A stretch of DNA of 64,000 nucleotides from Sphaerochaetaceae bacterium (GCA_024405015.1 JAKSPE010000004.1:62001-126000), one strand, 5' to 3'. Shown: positions 34,040 through 43,462, counted from the first letter of the stretch. Numbers and translations: made by a program. The notes: a model not told the origin generated them from the letters alone.

Positions 34040-35914
34040 ATGTGTGGAATTGTCGGATTTGTAGGAAACCATCAAGCAGCACCGATTCTGCTTGATGGGC
34101 TTTCAAAGCTCGAATATCGGGGCTATGACTCGGCAGGCCTTGCCGTCCGTGACAAAGGTCTGCCTGCGGTTGTGGTCAAGGCAAAGGGAAGGTTGAACGT
34201 CCTTTCCGAGATGGTGGATGGTGGCAAGACTCTGCATGGAACCTGTGGAATCGGTCACACCCGCTGGGCAACCCATGGGGTGCCGTCTACGACCAATGCC
34301 CATCCTCATGTGTCCGGAAACTGCAGAAACTCAGGTTCTGGTACGGTAGAGTCCGATGTTGTCGGAGTCCACAACGGGATTATCGAAAACTACCAGGAAC
34401 TCAAGGAGAAGCTTCTGAAGAACGGCTATGAGTTCTACAGCCAGACCGATACGGAAGTGCTTGTGAAGCTTGTGGACTATTACTACAAGAAGCACAGAAT
34501 CGGTCCTGTGGATGCCATTGCGAAGATGATGGTCCGTGTACGCGGATCCTTTGCTCTTGAGCTGATGTTCAGTGACTACCCTGATGAGATCTGGGTTGCC
34601 CGCAAAGATAGTCCGATGATCATTGGCATTGCGGATGGAGAGACCTACGTCGCTTCCGATGTCCCTGCGATTCTCAAGTACACCAGGGATGTCTACTACA
34701 TCGGAAACAATGAGTTTGCCCAGCTCAAGGCGGGAGAGGCTCACTTTTTTGACCTGAACGGAGACGAGATCCGAAAGGACCAGGTGACCATCGAGTGGGA
34801 TGCTGAATCAGCCGAGAAAGGAGGCTTTCAGCACTTCATGATGAAGGAGATCCATGAGCAGCCTAAGGCTGTAAGGGATACGCTGAATAGTGTTCTAAAT
34901 TTCGATGGTAGTGAGATAATATTGGATAATATAGGCATAACAAGCGATTATCTGAAAGGTATCTCCAGCATTACCATCGTGGCTTGCGGGTCTGCCTGGC
35001 ATGTGGGAATGGTGGCTCAGTATGTGATTGAAGATCTTGCAAAAGTGCCGGTAAGAGTGGAGCTTGCCTCGGAATTCCGTTATCGCAAACCGCTTATGGA
35101 CAGGTCTTCGCTTGTGCTTTGCATATCCCAGTCCGGTGAGACGGCAGATACTCTTGCGGCATTGCGCCTTGCCAAGGAGAACGGCATAGGGACCATGGCG
35201 ATCGTCAATGTCGTAGGTTCCTCAATTGCCCGAGAAGCCGACAATGTGTTCTACACCCTTGCCGGTCCGGAGATCTCCGTGGCAACGACCAAGGCATACT
35301 CCGCCCAGCTTATGGCTTGCTATGCTCTGGCACTTGGGCTTTCCAAGGCAAAAGGTTCGATTGATGATGCATACTACAGCAAACTGGTCTGTGACCTGGT
35401 ATCCATTCCGGACAAGATCCAGAGGGTGATTGAGGACAAGGAGAGAATCCAGTGGTTCGCCTCAAAGCAGGCAAATGCAAAAGATGTGTTCTTCATCGGA
35501 AGGAACATTGATTACGCCATTTGTCTTGAGGGGTCTCTCAAGATGAAGGAGATTTCCTATGTGCACTCCGAGGCCTATGCCGCAGGAGAACTCAAGCATG
35601 GAACAATTTCCCTTATCGAGAACGGCACTCTTGTGATTGGGGTTCTGACCCAGCCTGATCTGTATGAAAAGACAATGTCCAACATGGTTGAGACCAAAAG
35701 CCGCGGTGCATACCTGGCATCGGTGACCACCTATGGACACTATGACATTGAGGATTTTTCGAACTTCAATGTGTATGTCCCGAATGTGGATCCCCATTTC
35801 ACAGCCAGTGTCGCGGTGATTCCGCTTCAGCTTCTGGGCTATTACCTGTCTGTCACAAAGGGACTTGATGTGGATAAGCCTCGTAATCTTGCCAAGAGTG
35901 TTACGGTAGAGTGA
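34040..35914 (+). CDS. glmS: Glutamine-fructose-6-phosphate aminotransferase
   Basis: 624 residues. N-terminal class-II amidotransferase domain with nucleophile Cys2 (MCGIVGFVG), GHTRWATHG and YRGYDSAG; two SIS sugar-isomerase domains from about 300 (IVACGSAWH, SQSGETADT, GRN-Y), and the family's closing LAKSVTVE. It makes glucosamine-6-P, the entry to UDP-GlcNAc for peptidoglycan and lipids. No glmS-ribozyme fold is recognisable in the six-base gap before it. Two AT-rich, wobble-rich stretches near 34900-34940 differ from the biased codon use around them. Confidence 0.96.
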   Translation: MCGIVGFVGNHQAAPILLDGLSKLEYRGYDSAGLAVRDKGLPAVVVKAKGRLNVLSEMVDGGKTLHGTCGIGHTRWATHGVPSTTNAHPHVSGNCRNSGSGTVESDVVGVHNGIIENYQELKEKLLKNGYEFYSQTDTEVLVKLVDYYYKKHRIGPVDAIAKMMVRVRGSFALELMFSDYPDEIWVARKDSPMIIGIADGETYVASDVPAILKYTRDVYYIGNNEFAQLKAGEAHFFDLNGDEIRKDQVTIEWDAESAEKGGFQHFMMKEIHEQPKAVRDTLNSVLNFDGSEIILDNIGITSDYLKGISSITIVACGSAWHVGMVAQYVIEDLAKVPVRVELASEFRYRKPLMDRSSLVLCISQSGETADTLAALRLAKENGIGTMAIVNVVGSSIAREADNVFYTLAGPEISVATTKAYSAQLMACYALALGLSKAKGSIDDAYYSKLVCDLVSIPDKIQRVIEDKERIQWFASKQANAKDVFFIGRNIDYAICLEGSLKMKEISYVHSEAYAAGELKHGTISLIENGTLVIGVLTQPDLYEKTMSNMVETKSRGAYLASVTTYGHYDIEDFSNFNVYVPNVDPHFTASVAVIPLQLLGYYLSVTKGLDVDKPRNLAKSVTVE

Positions 35915-35961
35915 TAGATTTGCAAATAAATATTTGCATATTAGAATTTTAGTGTGGATAC

Positions 35962-36010
35962 AGACCTCTTTTTCATGGTATAATCAAACCGTTGAAAAGG
36001 GGTCTTTTTT
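35962..36010 (+). terminator. glmS terminator that also masks the nagB ribosome site
   Basis: AGACCTCTTTT (35962-35972) pairs with AAAAGGGGTCT (35995-36005; one G-U pair), extended by CA/TG after a bulge, followed by six T residues that abut the nagB ATG. The 3' arm contains AAGGGG, the nagB ribosome site. The loop contains TATAAT. Confidence 0.7.
35976..35984 (+). promoter_or_regulatory. nagB extended -10 promoter inside the hairpin loop
   Basis: TGG-TATAAT (35976-35984); predicted start near 35991, so nagB messages begin after the 5' arm of the hairpin and keep the ribosome site free. Confidence 0.55.
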
Positions 36011-36799
36011 ATGAGAGTCGTAATACAGGAAAACTATGAGAAGATGTGCCTTTGGGCAGCAAATCTGATTGTCGATGCCATCAATGGCCATAAGGGTGAC
36101 AAGCCTTTTGTCCTAGGTCTCCCAACTGGTTCCTCTCCGCTTGGCGTCTATCGCAATCTGATTCAGATGAACAAGGATGGCAAGGTCAGTTTCAAGAATG
36201 TTGTGACCTTCAACATGGACGAATATGTAGGTCTTCCACATGAGCATGACCAGAGCTACTGGTACTTCATGCATGAGAATTTCTTCAACCACATCGACCT
36301 TCCAGAGCAGAACATCAACATGCTCAATGGTATGGCCGAGGATCTTGAGGCCGAGTGCGCAGAGTATGAGAAGAGAATCGCCTCCTATGGTGGAATCGAC
36401 CTGTTCATGGGTGGCATTGGAGTTGACGGACATATTGCTTTCAATGAGCCATTTACATCCCTTGCTTCCAGAACCGGAGTTCGCACACTGACAACAGACA
36501 CAAGAATCGTCAATTCCAGATTCTTCGGAAACGATATGAACAAGGTTCCTGCCACAGCAGTCTCTGTTGGAGTCGGAACCGTCTTCGATTCCAAGTGCGT
36601 TCTCGTTCTGATCAACGGACATGCCAAGGCCCGTGCTCTTGCCCATACTGTAGAAGGAGCCATGAGCCAGATGTGGACATGCAGCGCCCTTCAGATGCAC
36701 AACAATGCCATCATCGCCTGTGATGAGGCTGCATGTGGTGAGCTCAAGGTAGATACCTACAAGTACTTCCTCGATATTGAGAAGTCACAGCGCATCTGA
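36011..36799 (+). CDS. nagB: Glucosamine-6-phosphate deaminase
   Basis: 262 residues. LGLPTGSSPLGVYRNL (about 36-51), FNMDEYVGL with the catalytic Asp, GIGVDGHIAFNEP with the His of the ring-opening site: all standard for NagB. It turns glucosamine-6-P into fructose-6-P and ammonia, the opposite of GlmS just upstream. Length is typical (266 in E. coli). Its separate promoter and the hairpin before it keep it out of the glm operon. Confidence 0.96.
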   Translation: MRVVIQENYEKMCLWAANLIVDAINGHKGDKPFVLGLPTGSSPLGVYRNLIQMNKDGKVSFKNVVTFNMDEYVGLPHEHDQSYWYFMHENFFNHIDLPEQNINMLNGMAEDLEAECAEYEKRIASYGGIDLFMGGIGVDGHIAFNEPFTSLASRTGVRTLTTDTRIVNSRFFGNDMNKVPATAVSVGVGTVFDSKCVLVLINGHAKARALAHTVEGAMSQMWTCSALQMHNNAIIACDEAACGELKVDTYKYFLDIEKSQRI

Positions 36800-36819
36800 T
36801 TCTAACGATGGTTTTTTCA

Positions 36820-36852
36820 AGGCAGAGGTCTTACGGCTTCTGCCTTTTTTTG
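36820..36852 (+). terminator. Terminator of nagB
   Basis: AGGCAGA (36820-36826) / TCTGCCT (36839-36845) followed by a run of seven T residues. Confidence 0.9.
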
Positions 36853-36864
36853 TCTTTTATGAAT

Positions 36865-36891
36865 AAAAAAGGCTAGCCGCTTGGGCTAGCC
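36865..36891 (-). terminator. Terminator of cellobiose phosphorylase gene
   Basis: GGCTAGCC (36871-36878) / GGCTAGCC (36884-36891), followed leftwards by TTTTTTATTC. Confidence 0.9.
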
Positions 36892-36913
36892 ATCATGCAA
36901 ATGGATGCTTTTA

Positions 36914-39328
36914 TCAGACTTCGACGACGACAGAAATCTCCTTCTTGCCGTTTGTCGGAACCAGGTTGCTGTCCTGTGCAACACCATCGACGGTGACACT
37001 CTTGTTTCCTGTGTTCTTGACGGTGATGTTGTAGACGCAATCGCGATAGGTTCTCTTTGCAGTGAACTGCTTGAGACTCTGTGGAATGCAAGGGATGATT
37101 CTGAGGCCCTCATAGTCTGGGACGATTCCGAGAATTGCCTGGCTGATGGAGAGGAATGTCCATGCGGCAGTTCCGGTGAGCCAGCTGTTCTTTGCCTCAC
37201 CAAAGCGAGGGGAATCCTTTCCGGCAACCATCTGGGAGTAGACATAAGGCTCGGTTCTGTGGATTTCGCTGATCTCTTCGAGGTAGGCAGGACAGATCTT
37301 CTTGTAAAGGCTCCATGCCTCTTCGCCATGTCCAAGCTCTGCTTCGGCGCATGTGATCCATGGGTTGTTATGGCAGAAGATACCGGCATTCTCCTTGACG
37401 CCCTCTGGGTAGGAACTGATTTCTCCAAGCTCCAGATGGTACTCGGTGTAGGCTGGGTTCAGAAGCACGACACCATACTTTGTCTCAAGGCGCTCGTGAA
37501 CGCTCTTCATGGCCTTGGCAGCTTCTCCGGTTTCCTTACCGATGCCTGCCATGACACACATGCCCTGTGGTTCGATGAAGATCTGACCTTCTTCGCACTT
37601 GTGGCTACCGATTGGATTGCTGAAAGCATCGTAGGCTCTGACGAACCACTGGCCGTCCCAACCTGCGTCGAGGACGGTCTTTTCCATCTGGGCAACCTGC
37701 TGTGCGCATGTGTCTGCTTCAGCAGCAAGACCTGTACGTCTGCAGATCTGCTCATAGGCTTTTCCATACTTGACGAACATACCGGCGATGAACACGCTTT
37801 CTGCAACCGGACCTTCGCTAGGTCCTGTTGTCTGGAAGCTTTCACCCGGAGTTGCGGAGAAGCAGTTGAGGTTCAGACAATCGTTCCAGTCAGCTCTTCC
37901 AATGAGTGGGAGCTTGTGTGGTCCGAGGTGAGTTGCGGTGAAGTTGAAGCTTCTTCTCAGGTGTTCCATCAGACTCTGGGAAAGCTCTTCGTTGTTGTCG
38001 AATGGTACGCTTTCCTCGAGGATGGAGTAGTCACCGGTCTCTCGGATGTAGGCATCGACTGCAGCGATGAGCCACAGTGGGTCATCGTTGAAACCGCTTC
38101 CGACAGCGAGATTTCCACGTTTTGTCAGAGGCTGGTACTGGTGGTAGGCGCTGCCATCTGGGAACTGTGTGGCGGCGATGTCCAGAATTCGTGTGCGTGC
38201 GCGCTCAGGAATCATATGGACGAAGCCCAGAAGGTCCTGACAGGAATCTCGGAAGCCCATTCCACGACCCATACCGCTTTCGAAGTAGCTGGCACTGCGG
38301 CTCATATTGAATGTGACCATGCACTGGTACTGGTTCCAGATGTTGACCATGCGGTTCATCTTAGGGTCGTCAGAACCGACCTGGAAACGGTCCAGAAGCT
38401 CTGCCCAGAAAGCGGCAAGCTTGGCAAGAGCCTGATCGGCATCCTGCTCGGTCTTGTAGCGGTCCATCATGGCAACGGCTTTTGTCTTGTTGATGACGCC
38501 CTTGCTCTCCCACTTGTCCTCGACCTTGTTCTCGATGTAACCAAGACCGAAGATGATGCACTTGCTCTGGCCTGGCTCGAGAGTGATGTCAAGCTGGTGT
38601 GCGCCACAAGGTCTCCAACCATAGTCGATGGAGTTGGTGCACTTGCCCTGGAGCACGACCTGTGGGTCTCTGGCGCTTCCGTAAGGGCCGTTGAAGCTGT
38701 CCATGCTGGTATCAAAGCCGTCGACCTTCTCGTTGCACCAGAAGACGCTGTAGTGGTCTCTGCGCTCTCTGTACTCGGTCTTGTGGTAAATGGCAGATCC
38801 GACGACCTCGACTTCACCTGTGCTGTAGTTTCTTTGGAAGTTGGTACTGTCGTCATTGGCATCCCACAGGCAGAACTCAACGAAGCTGAAAAGACTGATG
38901 CTCTTGGTGCTCTTTGTGGTGTTCTGGAGGTTGACCTTGTAGATGAGACAGTTGTCGGCTCTTGGAACGAACATGGTCTGCTTGGCACAGATGCCGTTCT
39001 TGCTTCCTGTGAAGATGCTGTAGCCAAGACCATGGCGGCACTCATAGGAATCGAGCTCGGTCTTCACTGGCTGCCAACCTGGGTTCCAGATGGTGTCTCC
39101 GTCCTTGATGTAGAGTCTGAAGCCTTCCTGGTCCAGTGGATTGTTGTTATAGCGGTAGCGGGTGATTCTGCGAAGTCTTGCGTCTTTGTAGAAGGAGTAG
39201 CCGCCTGCTGTATTTGAGATGAGAGCAAAGAAGTCCTCGCTTCCCAGATAGTTGATCCATGGAAGAGGGGTCTTTGCAGTCTCGATTACATATTCTTTTG
39301 CAATATCATCAAAATGTCCGTATGTCAT
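36914..39328 (-). CDS. Cellobiose phosphorylase (GH94)
   Basis: 804 residues. The start [15 protein letters not shown], the blocks [58 protein letters not shown] and [16 protein letters not shown] (catalytic Asp, near 485) match Cellulomonas/Clostridium cellobiose phosphorylases as I remember them, almost block for block. Reaction: cellobiose plus phosphate gives glucose and glucose-1-P, saving one ATP. No signal peptide, so cytoplasmic. ATG 39328 is chosen because the conserved sequence starts there and TAGACT lies seven bases before it. Divergent from the GH3-pgm operon. Confidence 0.93.
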   Translation of the reverse strand: MTYGHFDDIAKEYVIETAKTPLPWINYLGSEDFFALISNTAGGYSFYKDARLRRITRYRYNNNPLDQEGFRLYIKDGDTIWNPGWQPVKTELDSYECRHGLGYSIFTGSKNGICAKQTMFVPRADNCLIYKVNLQNTTKSTKSISLFSFVEFCLWDANDDSTNFQRNYSTGEVEVVGSAIYHKTEYRERRDHYSVFWCNEKVDGFDTSMDSFNGPYGSARDPQVVLQGKCTNSIDYGWRPCGAHQLDITLEPGQSKCIIFGLGYIENKVEDKWESKGVINKTKAVAMMDRYKTEQDADQALAKLAAFWAELLDRFQVGSDDPKMNRMVNIWNQYQCMVTFNMSRSASYFESGMGRGMGFRDSCQDLLGFVHMIPERARTRILDIAATQFPDGSAYHQYQPLTKRGNLAVGSGFNDDPLWLIAAVDAYIRETGDYSILEESVPFDNNEELSQSLMEHLRRSFNFTATHLGPHKLPLIGRADWNDCLNLNCFSATPGESFQTTGPSEGPVAESVFIAGMFVKYGKAYEQICRRTGLAAEADTCAQQVAQMEKTVLDAGWDGQWFVRAYDAFSNPIGSHKCEEGQIFIEPQGMCVMAGIGKETGEAAKAMKSVHERLETKYGVVLLNPAYTEYHLELGEISSYPEGVKENAGIFCHNNPWITCAEAELGHGEEAWSLYKKICPAYLEEISEIHRTEPYVYSQMVAGKDSPRFGEAKNSWLTGTAAWTFLSISQAILGIVPDYEGLRIIPCIPQSLKQFTAKRTYRDCVYNITVKNTGNKSVTVDGVAQDSNLVPTNGKKEISVVVEV

Positions 39329-39335
39329 GGGTATG

Positions 39336-39364
39336 AGTCTATAACATAAATTTGTAGAAAGCAA
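39336..39364 (-). promoter_or_regulatory. Leaderless-type promoter of cellobiose phosphorylase
   Basis: TTGCTT (39364-39359), 17 bases, TAGACT (39341-39336), seven bases to ATG 39328; no ribosome site. Confidence 0.55.
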
Positions 39365-39391
39365 TCAGTTTGTATTGTGCTTGTACAAATT
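39349..39391. promoter_or_regulatory. Possible operator pair between divergent genes
   Basis: AATTTGTA (39349-39356) and its inverse TACAAATT (39384-39391) are 35 bases apart, with a TTGTACAA palindrome (39381-39388) overlapping the second. They lie between the two divergent promoters; regulator unknown. Confidence 0.35.
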
Positions 39392-39393
39392 GT

Positions 39394-39422
39394 TTGTGTA
39401 TTCTCGTAATGTCTGCTAGACT
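39394..39422 (+). promoter_or_regulatory. Promoter of GH3-pgm operon
   Basis: TTGTGT (39394-39399), 17 bases, TAGACT (39417-39422); AGGAGATG ribosome site follows before ATG 39444. Confidence 0.55.
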
Positions 39423-39443
39423 TTGGATTGTAGGAGATGTGAC

Positions 39444-41849
39444 ATGGACAGAAATGAACAGGATCAGAGTGTTCTTACCACCGCACAGGTTCTGAATACA
39501 CAGGCCAAGAGTGTCGGCCATCTGGAGAAGGGACTTGCTCCGCTATGCCTCCAGGCTGCCGCAGAAGGTATTGTCCTTCTTGAAAATGACGGAACCCTTC
39601 CGCTACGGGATTGCACAGTATCCGTTTTCGGAAGAGTGCAGTTCGATTACCTTTATGTGGGCTATGGTTCTGGTGGAAACGTCCTTGCCCCTTATTTCAT
39701 CAATGCCATTGACGGTCTTCGACAGACAGGACGCGTCAAACTCAACGAAACGCTTTGCGCGCAGTACAAAACCTGGTGTGACGCTCACAAGATCCCACAG
39801 TACGAATGGGCCAAGTGGCCATATCACTATGAGGAGATGCCATTAAAGGACGAAGAGATCACACAGGCCGCCAAGGAATCTGATGTTGCTCTCGTCATTA
39901 TCGGAAGAGCCGCAGGCGAGGACCGTGAGAGCCTTCTGGAGAAAGGAAGCTACTATCTGACCGATGACGAGAGAAGTCTCCTTTCCCGTGTCACAAAGGC
40001 TTTCGAAAAGACGGTTGTGGTCATTGATACCGGAAACGTCATGGACCTGTCCTGGGTCAAGGACTACTGCATCAGTTCTCTGGTTCTTGCCTGGCAGGGT
40101 GGTATGGAAAGCGGAAGGGCTTTGGGCAATGTCCTGACCTCTGTGATCCCTGCAAGCGGAAAGCTTGTCGATACCATTGCCTATGACTTTGATGACTATC
40201 CAAGTTCGGCCCATTTCGGCGACATGGACCACAATGACTATGTCGAGGATATCTATGTGGGCTACCGCTACTTTGAGACCTTTGCCAAACAGAAGGTCCA
40301 GTATCCGTTCGGCTATGGCCTTTCCTATACGACATTCACCACCGAAAAGACCCAGTTTGCAGCAGATGAGCACAGTGTAAAGGTCTCTACAAAGGTGACA
40401 AATGTCGGTCAGGACCAGGATGGACTTGAGACGCTTCAGCTGTACGTCCAGGCTCCACAGGGCAAACTTGGAAAGCCACTGCGAAGCCTTTGCGGCTTTG
40501 CCAAGACCGGCCTTCTGAAGCCAGGTATGAGCCAGGAGCTCTCCATTTGCGTTGACATGGCAGACCTTGCCTCCTATGACGATGGTGGAGCCACCGGAAA
40601 TGCAAGTTGCTATGTGCTGGAACCAGGAAAGTATGTCTTCTACCTCGGCTCTGATGTCCGTAGCGCTACAGAATGCGGCAGCGTGACACTGGAATCCCTG
40701 GTTGTTGTAAAGAAGCTTTCCCAGCACTGTGCACCAGAAAAGCAGAATGCCTTCAAGCGTCTTAAGCCAGTTGTCACCTGCCTCGCAGACGGCACCATGG
40801 AGGCCAAGGCCAGCTATGAAGATGTGCCATGCAGCAACGTTGACCGAAAGGCAATGATCCTCAGCGACCAGCCGGAAGGCGTTGCACTTGTTCCTTCCAA
40901 GGGCTATGTGCTGAAGGATGTCAAAGACGGGAAGGTCACACTTGATGAGTTTGTGAGCCAGCTTTCCATCCAGCAGCTTGTGGACCTGTGTCATGGCGAA
41001 GGTCCGATGGATAGTCATTGGGGCATCAGCGGAAACACTGGAAGCTTCGGCGGTTACTTTGATTCTGCAAAGGAAGTCGGCATTCCGCCGATCATCACCA
41101 CAGACGGTCCTGCCGGCATGCGTGTGCTGAGCACGGCGACCCTTTTCCCTTGTGGGACAGCCCTTGCTAGTACCTGGAATCCTCAGCTGATTCAGAACAT
41201 GATGACATTCTCGGGCAAGGAGCTTACCGCCAACGGCTCGGACATTCTTCTGGCACCAGGTCTGAACATCCATCGAAGCCCGCTTTGCGGCAGAAACTTC
41301 GAGTACTACTCCGAAGACCCTTTGATTTCCGGCGTTATGGCAAGTGCCTTTGTGCAGGGACTTCAGAAGCATGGTCTTTCTGCCTGCCCGAAGCATTTTG
41401 CCTGCAACAACCAGGAGACCAACCGAACCCGCAACGATTCCAGAGTCTCCGAAAGGGCTCTTCGTGAGATCTATCTCAAAGGCTTTGAGATTGTGGTCAA
41501 GACCGCAAAGCCGAGAAATCTTATGACAAGTTACAACAAGGTCAACGGCGTCTGGTCCCACTACAACTATGAGATGGTCACCAAAATCCTTCGTGAGGAG
41601 TGGGGCTATGATGGCTGTGTCATGACGGACTGGTGGATGCAGAGCGCTACCGATCCGGATTTCGGTGATACCAATGATGCCTACCGTGTGCGTGGTCAGA
41701 TTGATGTTCTGATGCCAGGTGGATGGAAGGGCATCTCTGACGAGCATGACGGTTCTCTGATGGATTCCTACAACAAGGGCATCATCACATTGGGAGAGAT
41801 TCAGAGAAGTGCAAAGAACGTTCTCAGATTCGCATTGCTCAAGGTCTGA
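39444..41849 (+). CDS. Beta-glucosidase-like GH3, circularly permuted
   Basis: 801 residues without signal peptide. The order of domains is inverted: first the alpha/beta sandwich (about 30-260; AAEGIVLLENDGTLPLRD, ALVIIGRAAGEDRES), then a fibronectin-III-like domain (about 290-410; YPFGYGLSYTTF, GLETLQLYVQ), and last the TIM barrel (about 500-790) with TTDGPAGMR, KHFACNNQE and the nucleophile Asp in CVMTDWW. Permuted GH3 enzymes of this form are known from Ruminococcus-type rumen bacteria. Being cytoplasmic it would hydrolyse imported beta-glucosides. Start ATG 39444 follows TAGGAGATGTGAC. Phosphoglucomutase follows 15 bases later. Confidence 0.88.
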   Translation: MDRNEQDQSVLTTAQVLNTQAKSVGHLEKGLAPLCLQAAAEGIVLLENDGTLPLRDCTVSVFGRVQFDYLYVGYGSGGNVLAPYFINAIDGLRQTGRVKLNETLCAQYKTWCDAHKIPQYEWAKWPYHYEEMPLKDEEITQAAKESDVALVIIGRAAGEDRESLLEKGSYYLTDDERSLLSRVTKAFEKTVVVIDTGNVMDLSWVKDYCISSLVLAWQGGMESGRALGNVLTSVIPASGKLVDTIAYDFDDYPSSAHFGDMDHNDYVEDIYVGYRYFETFAKQKVQYPFGYGLSYTTFTTEKTQFAADEHSVKVSTKVTNVGQDQDGLETLQLYVQAPQGKLGKPLRSLCGFAKTGLLKPGMSQELSICVDMADLASYDDGGATGNASCYVLEPGKYVFYLGSDVRSATECGSVTLESLVVVKKLSQHCAPEKQNAFKRLKPVVTCLADGTMEAKASYEDVPCSNVDRKAMILSDQPEGVALVPSKGYVLKDVKDGKVTLDEFVSQLSIQQLVDLCHGEGPMDSHWGISGNTGSFGGYFDSAKEVGIPPIITTDGPAGMRVLSTATLFPCGTALASTWNPQLIQNMMTFSGKELTANGSDILLAPGLNIHRSPLCGRNFEYYSEDPLISGVMASAFVQGLQKHGLSACPKHFACNNQETNRTRNDSRVSERALREIYLKGFEIVVKTAKPRNLMTSYNKVNGVWSHYNYEMVTKILREEWGYDGCVMTDWWMQSATDPDFGDTNDAYRVRGQIDVLMPGGWKGISDEHDGSLMDSYNKGIITLGEIQRSAKNVLRFALLKV

Positions 41850-41864
41850 GAGAAGGAGATAGGA

Positions 41865-43292
41865 ATGTCTGACATCAGTTTCGGAACAGGTGGCTGGAGA
41901 GCCATCATCGGAGATGACTTTACCCGTGAGAACATCTGCAGGGTGGGTAACGCAGTGGGCAGAATGCTTTTGGAGGATGGGCTTGCCGACAAACCGGTTG
42001 CCATTGGCTATGACCGTCGCTTTTTGTCGGACTCTGCCGCCAGATGGCTTTCCGAGAGTCTTGCCGGTCTTGGCATCCGAAGCTGGATGCTTCACAGAAG
42101 TGCACCGACACCTCTGATCATGCACACCGTCAAGAGTCAGAACCTGAACTGTGGTCTTGAGGTCACCGCCAGCCACAACCCTCCAAGTTTCAATGGAATC
42201 AAGCTGATCATCCACGAAGGCCGTGATGCCGATGTGAAGACCACGCAGCGTCTGGAGAAACTGATCAACTCCTACACGGGGGAGATTCCGATGATGGATT
42301 TCGCACAGGCCGAAAAGCAAGCTCTTGTCGAGTTCAAGAAGAACCCGTTCAACGATTTCATTGATGATATCATTGCACGTCTGGATATGCCGGCCATCCG
42401 AGAGCGCGGACTTCGAATCGCCTTTGACCCGATGCATGGATCGGGCACCTATCCGCTTCTTGTCATTCTGTATACAGGTCGCTGTACTGTGGACATGATC
42501 CACGAGAACAAGGATGCCTACTTTGGCTCCAGTATGCCAGCCCCTACCGCCTTTGGTTTGGGAGAGCTGACCTACAAGGTCGTCAATGAGAACTATGACC
42601 TTGGCATTGCCTTTGACGGTGATGGAGACCGAATCGGAATCGTGGACCCTGCCGGTAAGTACTACGACGCCAACAGCATCATCATGATGCTTTACTGGTA
42701 TCTGCATGAGTACAAGGGCTGGAAAGGGCCTGTGGTTCGCAATATCGCAACCACACACCTGTTGGACAAGATGGCCAAGGCCTTTGGTGAGCAGTGTTAC
42801 GAGGTTCCTGTCGGATTCAAATACGTCTCTGCCAAGATCGATGAGACCAATGCCATCATCGGTGGTGAGTCCTCTGGTGGAATGACAGTGCGCGGACATA
42901 TCTTCGGAAAGGATTCCATCTATGCGGCATCTCTGTTTGTCGAGATGCTCAGCGTGACCAACATGACACCTGCCCAGATCATGGACAGACTTCATGAGCA
43001 GTATGGCACAACGGATTTCAACGAGCGTGTGATCAAGTTCACACAGAACGAGAAGGATCGGGTGAATGAGATTCTGATGGTGCAGAAGAGACTTCCGGAT
43101 TTCGCAGAGACTGGCCTGACAGTGGACCACGTCAGCTACATGGATGGCTGCAAGGTCTACTTCACCGATGGAAGTTTTGTCATCTGCAGACCGTCGGGCA
43201 CAGAGCCTGTTCTGAGAATCATGAGCGAGACCCAGAAAGCCAAGACAACACTTAAGTGTATCGACGCTTTCTCCAAAATGCTTGAGATTTGA
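41865..43292 (+). CDS. Phosphoglucomutase/phosphomannomutase family
   Basis: 475 residues. FGTGGWRAIIGDDFT at the start, TASHNPPSFNG (active Ser, near 104), AFDGDGDRIGIVD metal loop near 248, GGESSGGM near 327 and RPSGTEPVLRIM near 442. The GTGGWR start and GESSGG loop point to a phosphoglucomutase rather than GlmM. Next to a cellobiose phosphorylase it would turn glucose-1-P into glucose-6-P for glycolysis. GAGAAGGAGATAGGA is the ribosome site. A weak TGTCT/AGACA hairpin follows the stop. Confidence 0.88.
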   Translation: MSDISFGTGGWRAIIGDDFTRENICRVGNAVGRMLLEDGLADKPVAIGYDRRFLSDSAARWLSESLAGLGIRSWMLHRSAPTPLIMHTVKSQNLNCGLEVTASHNPPSFNGIKLIIHEGRDADVKTTQRLEKLINSYTGEIPMMDFAQAEKQALVEFKKNPFNDFIDDIIARLDMPAIRERGLRIAFDPMHGSGTYPLLVILYTGRCTVDMIHENKDAYFGSSMPAPTAFGLGELTYKVVNENYDLGIAFDGDGDRIGIVDPAGKYYDANSIIMMLYWYLHEYKGWKGPVVRNIATTHLLDKMAKAFGEQCYEVPVGFKYVSAKIDETNAIIGGESSGGMTVRGHIFGKDSIYAASLFVEMLSVTNMTPAQIMDRLHEQYGTTDFNERVIKFTQNEKDRVNEILMVQKRLPDFAETGLTVDHVSYMDGCKVYFTDGSFVICRPSGTEPVLRIMSETQKAKTTLKCIDAFSKMLEI

Positions 43293-43312
43293 AGAAAAAT
43301 TGTCTGAACTAC

Positions 43313-43340
43313 TAGACACATTTTTGAATTCGTGCATAAT
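43313..43340 (+). promoter_or_regulatory. Promoter of tRNA-Val
   Basis: TAGACA (43313-43318), 16 bases, CATAAT (43335-43340), 13 bases before the tRNA. Confidence 0.5.
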
Positions 43341-43353
43341 AGTTAGAGCATAT

Positions 43354-43425
43354 GCACGGCTAACTCAGCGGGAGAGTGCCACCTTGACGTGGTGGAGGTC
43401 GAGGGTTCAAACCCCCCGCCGTGTA
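43354..43425 (+). tRNA. tRNA-Val (GAC)
   Basis: Acceptor GCACGGC/GCCGTGT (G-U at the end pair), D-arm ACTC/GAGT, anticodon stem CCACC/GGTGG around loop TTGACGT giving anticodon GAC, and T-arm with GGTTCAAAC. One A-C mismatch is seen in the T-stem. CCA is not encoded. It is flanked by its own promoter and a strong terminator. Confidence 0.93.
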
Positions 43426-43430
43426 AAGAA

Positions 43431-43462
43431 AGAGACAACCAATTGGTTGTCTCTTTTCTTTT
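43431..43462 (+). terminator. Terminator of tRNA-Val
   Basis: Perfect stem AGAGACAACC / GGTTGTCTCT around AATT, followed by TTTCTTTT. Confidence 0.93.

Noticed and set aside
33990..34040. glmS ribozyme
   Set aside because: Only six bases separate glmM and glmS, so the ribozyme cannot be there.
32687..34075. A 462-codon open frame opposite glmM
   Set aside because: Antisense reading of a well-defined gene; no domain, no ribosome site.
36905..39217. A 770-codon open frame on the plus strand opposite cellobiose phosphorylase
   Set aside because: Same cause: codon bias of the real gene suppresses stops on the other strand. The minus-strand reading matches GH94 throughout.
39843..43337. A 1164-codon open frame on the minus strand opposite GH3 and phosphoglucomutase
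   Set aside because: Its product has no recognisable domain, is rich in His, Cys and Val as expected from reading C-ending codons backwards, and both plus-strand genes have full catalytic motifs.
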